From an uncultured Rikenellaceae bacterium (GTDB taxonomy: Bacteria > Bacteroidota > Bacteroidia > Bacteroidales > Rikenellaceae): a stretch of DNA of 64,000 bases. This document shows positions 62,926 to 64,000 of the stretch, piece by piece; the stretch's first letter is position 1; every line of letters begins with the position of its first letter. The notes beneath the pieces are model-generated. The model was not told the origin of the DNA, searched no databases, and was given only the letters and a program-made list of their open reading frames with translations. The translations under genes were made by a program, and so were the position numbers. Location of the stretch: assembly GCA_910577285.1 (NCBI GenBank), contig CAJTLO010000001.1, positions 17,095 through 81,094 on the forward strand, given 5' to 3'.

Positions 62926-63561
62926 TTATCGTCTTTTGTTGCGGGTGTTCGCGCGTTGGAGGTAGCGGCGGGCACAGGTGGCCATGGCCGGCGGGCAATC
63001 GGGGCGTTCCGAGACTTCGCGCACGATGTCGGTCAGGTTCTCTTCTACCCACCCGATGCGTCCGCGCAGGTCGTCCAGCAGTTCGATCTGCCAGACCCGG
63101 ACGGCTACGGGTGCTGTCTGCGAGAGGAGCAGTTCGCCGCATTTTCCGGCAAGTGCGGCCGCTTGTGCGTCGTCGGGGGCGACGGCACCGCGCCGCATCA
63201 TGTCGCACAGCATTTTGGAGTAGATGCGTTGGACGCTCGCATGGTCGGAGCGGAGCAGGTCCTCCAGAAAGCCGGGGAAACGTTCCTCTACCGGTCGGGG
63301 ATCGAGCGTATAGGCCCATTCGAGTGCCCAGGAGGCGCGGAACGCGATTCGTTCCTCGCCGCTGCGCACGAGCTCCATGGCCGCGTCCCATGCCTCTTCC
63401 CGGGCGATGAGCCTGCCCAACGTGCGGTTCATCTCTTTGCCGAAGCTGCCCGCAAGGAGGGTGCGGAGCGTTTCCTTGTCGAGACGATCGTGCGGTCCGA
63501 GGCCGACCGATTTCCGTGCGTCGTGGGGTTGCGAAGGAGGTTGTCGGTAAATTGTTGCCAT
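62926..63561 (-). CDS. HEAT-like helical repeat protein
   Basis: The 211-residue protein is almost entirely helical, with paired helices such as ERIAFRASWALEWAYTLDP, HASVQRIYSKMLCDMMRRG and VAVRVWQIELLDDLRGRIG. This spacing resembles HEAT/ARM-type repeats in an uncharacterised Bacteroidota family often next to the RNase Z gene, as here. There are no catalytic motifs and no signal peptide. The ATG at 63561 is chosen because upstream residues are low-complexity and unlike the family. Confidence 0.7.
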   Translation of the reverse strand: MATIYRQPPSQPHDARKSVGLGPHDRLDKETLRTLLAGSFGKEMNRTLGRLIAREEAWDAAMELVRSGEERIAFRASWALEWAYTLDPRPVEERFPGFLEDLLRSDHASVQRIYSKMLCDMMRRGAVAPDDAQAAALAGKCGELLLSQTAPVAVRVWQIELLDDLRGRIGWVEENLTDIVREVSERPDCPPAMATCARRYLQRANTRNKRR

Positions 63562-63797
63562 CTGTAATGGGATTGGATCGATGTGTTTGCAGGGAGCGAT
63601 GGGAGGAGTGACCGGAGTCGCGAGGCTTTCTTGCCCGGCCCCGGCGCCCGGCAAGACCGACGAACAGTCCGATGGCGGATTTATGGTTGGTCGTCGGTCG
63701 GAAAGCCTTTGTCGCGGTCGGCAGTGCGGACGGTTCCGACAGGCATTTCGGTATCGGCCGAGGGGGACTGTGTGCGGGAAGGGCGTGCGGGCGGTCT

Positions 63798-64000
63798 TCA
63801 GGCATTCCGGATGATCGGGATGTCGTAGGTGTGTCGCTCCTGTGCGGCCTCCGTGGCCGGAAAGAGGGTGCGTGCCTCCTCCACGAGCAGGGAAACCTCC
63901 TTGTAGCGCGAGGAGAAGTGCCCGATCAGCAGGCGTCCCGCTTCCGCCTTGACGGCCGCTTTGGCCGCCTGAAGTGCCGTGGAGTGTCCCGTTTCCCGGG
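63798..64000 (-). CDS. rnz: Ribonuclease Z, C-terminal part (cut by window edge)
   Basis: Only the last ~67 codons are inside the window. They read GHSTALQAAKAAVKAEAGRL followed by LIGHFSSRYKE and end in YDIPIIRNA. The HST and IGHFSSRY motifs are typical of RNase Z, the metallo-beta-lactamase endonuclease that trims tRNA 3' ends. The catalytic metal motif HxHxDH would be outside the window. The gap between it and the HEAT-like gene (63562-63797) shows nothing that I recognise. Confidence 0.85.
   Translation of the reverse strand, partial: RETGHSTALQAAKAAVKAEAGRLLIGHFSSRYKEVSLLVEEARTLFPATEAAQERHTYDIPIIRNA

Overview
The window looks like a chromosomal segment of a GC-rich member of the Bacteroidales. 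An Alistipes-like (Rikenellaceae) genome is the best guess, from gene content and base composition; no 16S gene is present. Support comes from Bacteroidota-type promoters (TTG/TTTG, 19-20 bp, then TAnnTTTG), BACON-type and GSCFA proteins, a 57-residue histone H1-like protein, and DUF349, DUF2851 and DUF3078 proteins. Nearly all of the window is ordinary chromosome; only about 61.3-62.9 kb looks acquired.

Layout. 0.6-8.2 kb: an HxlR regulator, then a TetR-TolC-adaptor-RND efflux operon with a small PII-like partner. 8.2-12.7 kb: repeat-bearing spacers, a BACON-like lipoprotein, a YbaN/GNAT fusion and a DUF3078 outer-membrane protein, all on the minus strand. 12.8-18.9 kb: pyrimidine operon pyrC-K-D-F-E-B, preceded by a leader with a strong promoter, a 33-codon reading frame and an intrinsic terminator; PyrB carries a fused PyrI-type zinc ribbon. 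19.2-20.0 kb: a lipoprotein. 20.3-33.7 kb: purine genes purE-K-L-C-F-M-N-H-D and folD. 33.9-35.6 kb: an AspT/YidE-type transporter. 35.9-39.5 kb (minus): histone H1-like gene, then Wzc-like tyrosine kinase and Wza-like export lipoprotein. 39.6-44.4 kb: ispE (minus), a GSCFA protein, a degenerate alkaline phosphatase-like protein, sufE and a SufT-like gene. 44.9-49.5 kb: DUF2851 protein and secA. 50.2-55.9 kb (minus): the run DUF349-pyrG-yidC. 56.2-59.9 kb: fluC/crcB, ackA, then ptb-buk. 60.5-64 kb (minus): a low-molecular-weight tyrosine phosphatase, a short AT-rich patch with one plus-strand lipoprotein gene and a broken integrase, a HEAT-like protein, and the 3' end of RNase Z.

Together the pyr and pur blocks cover most of de novo nucleotide synthesis (carAB, purA and purB are absent from the window), and pyrG lies 18 kb further on. 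The most unusual signal is a 74-bp hairpin-bearing tandem repeat at three separate places (10.2, 41.7 and 61.1 kb). Each array sits immediately upstream of a gene, in the same orientation to it, with a TATCTTTG-type promoter motif at the gene-proximal edge. Other points of interest are the PyrB-zinc-ribbon fusion, an apparently dead phosphatase, and the pyr leader.
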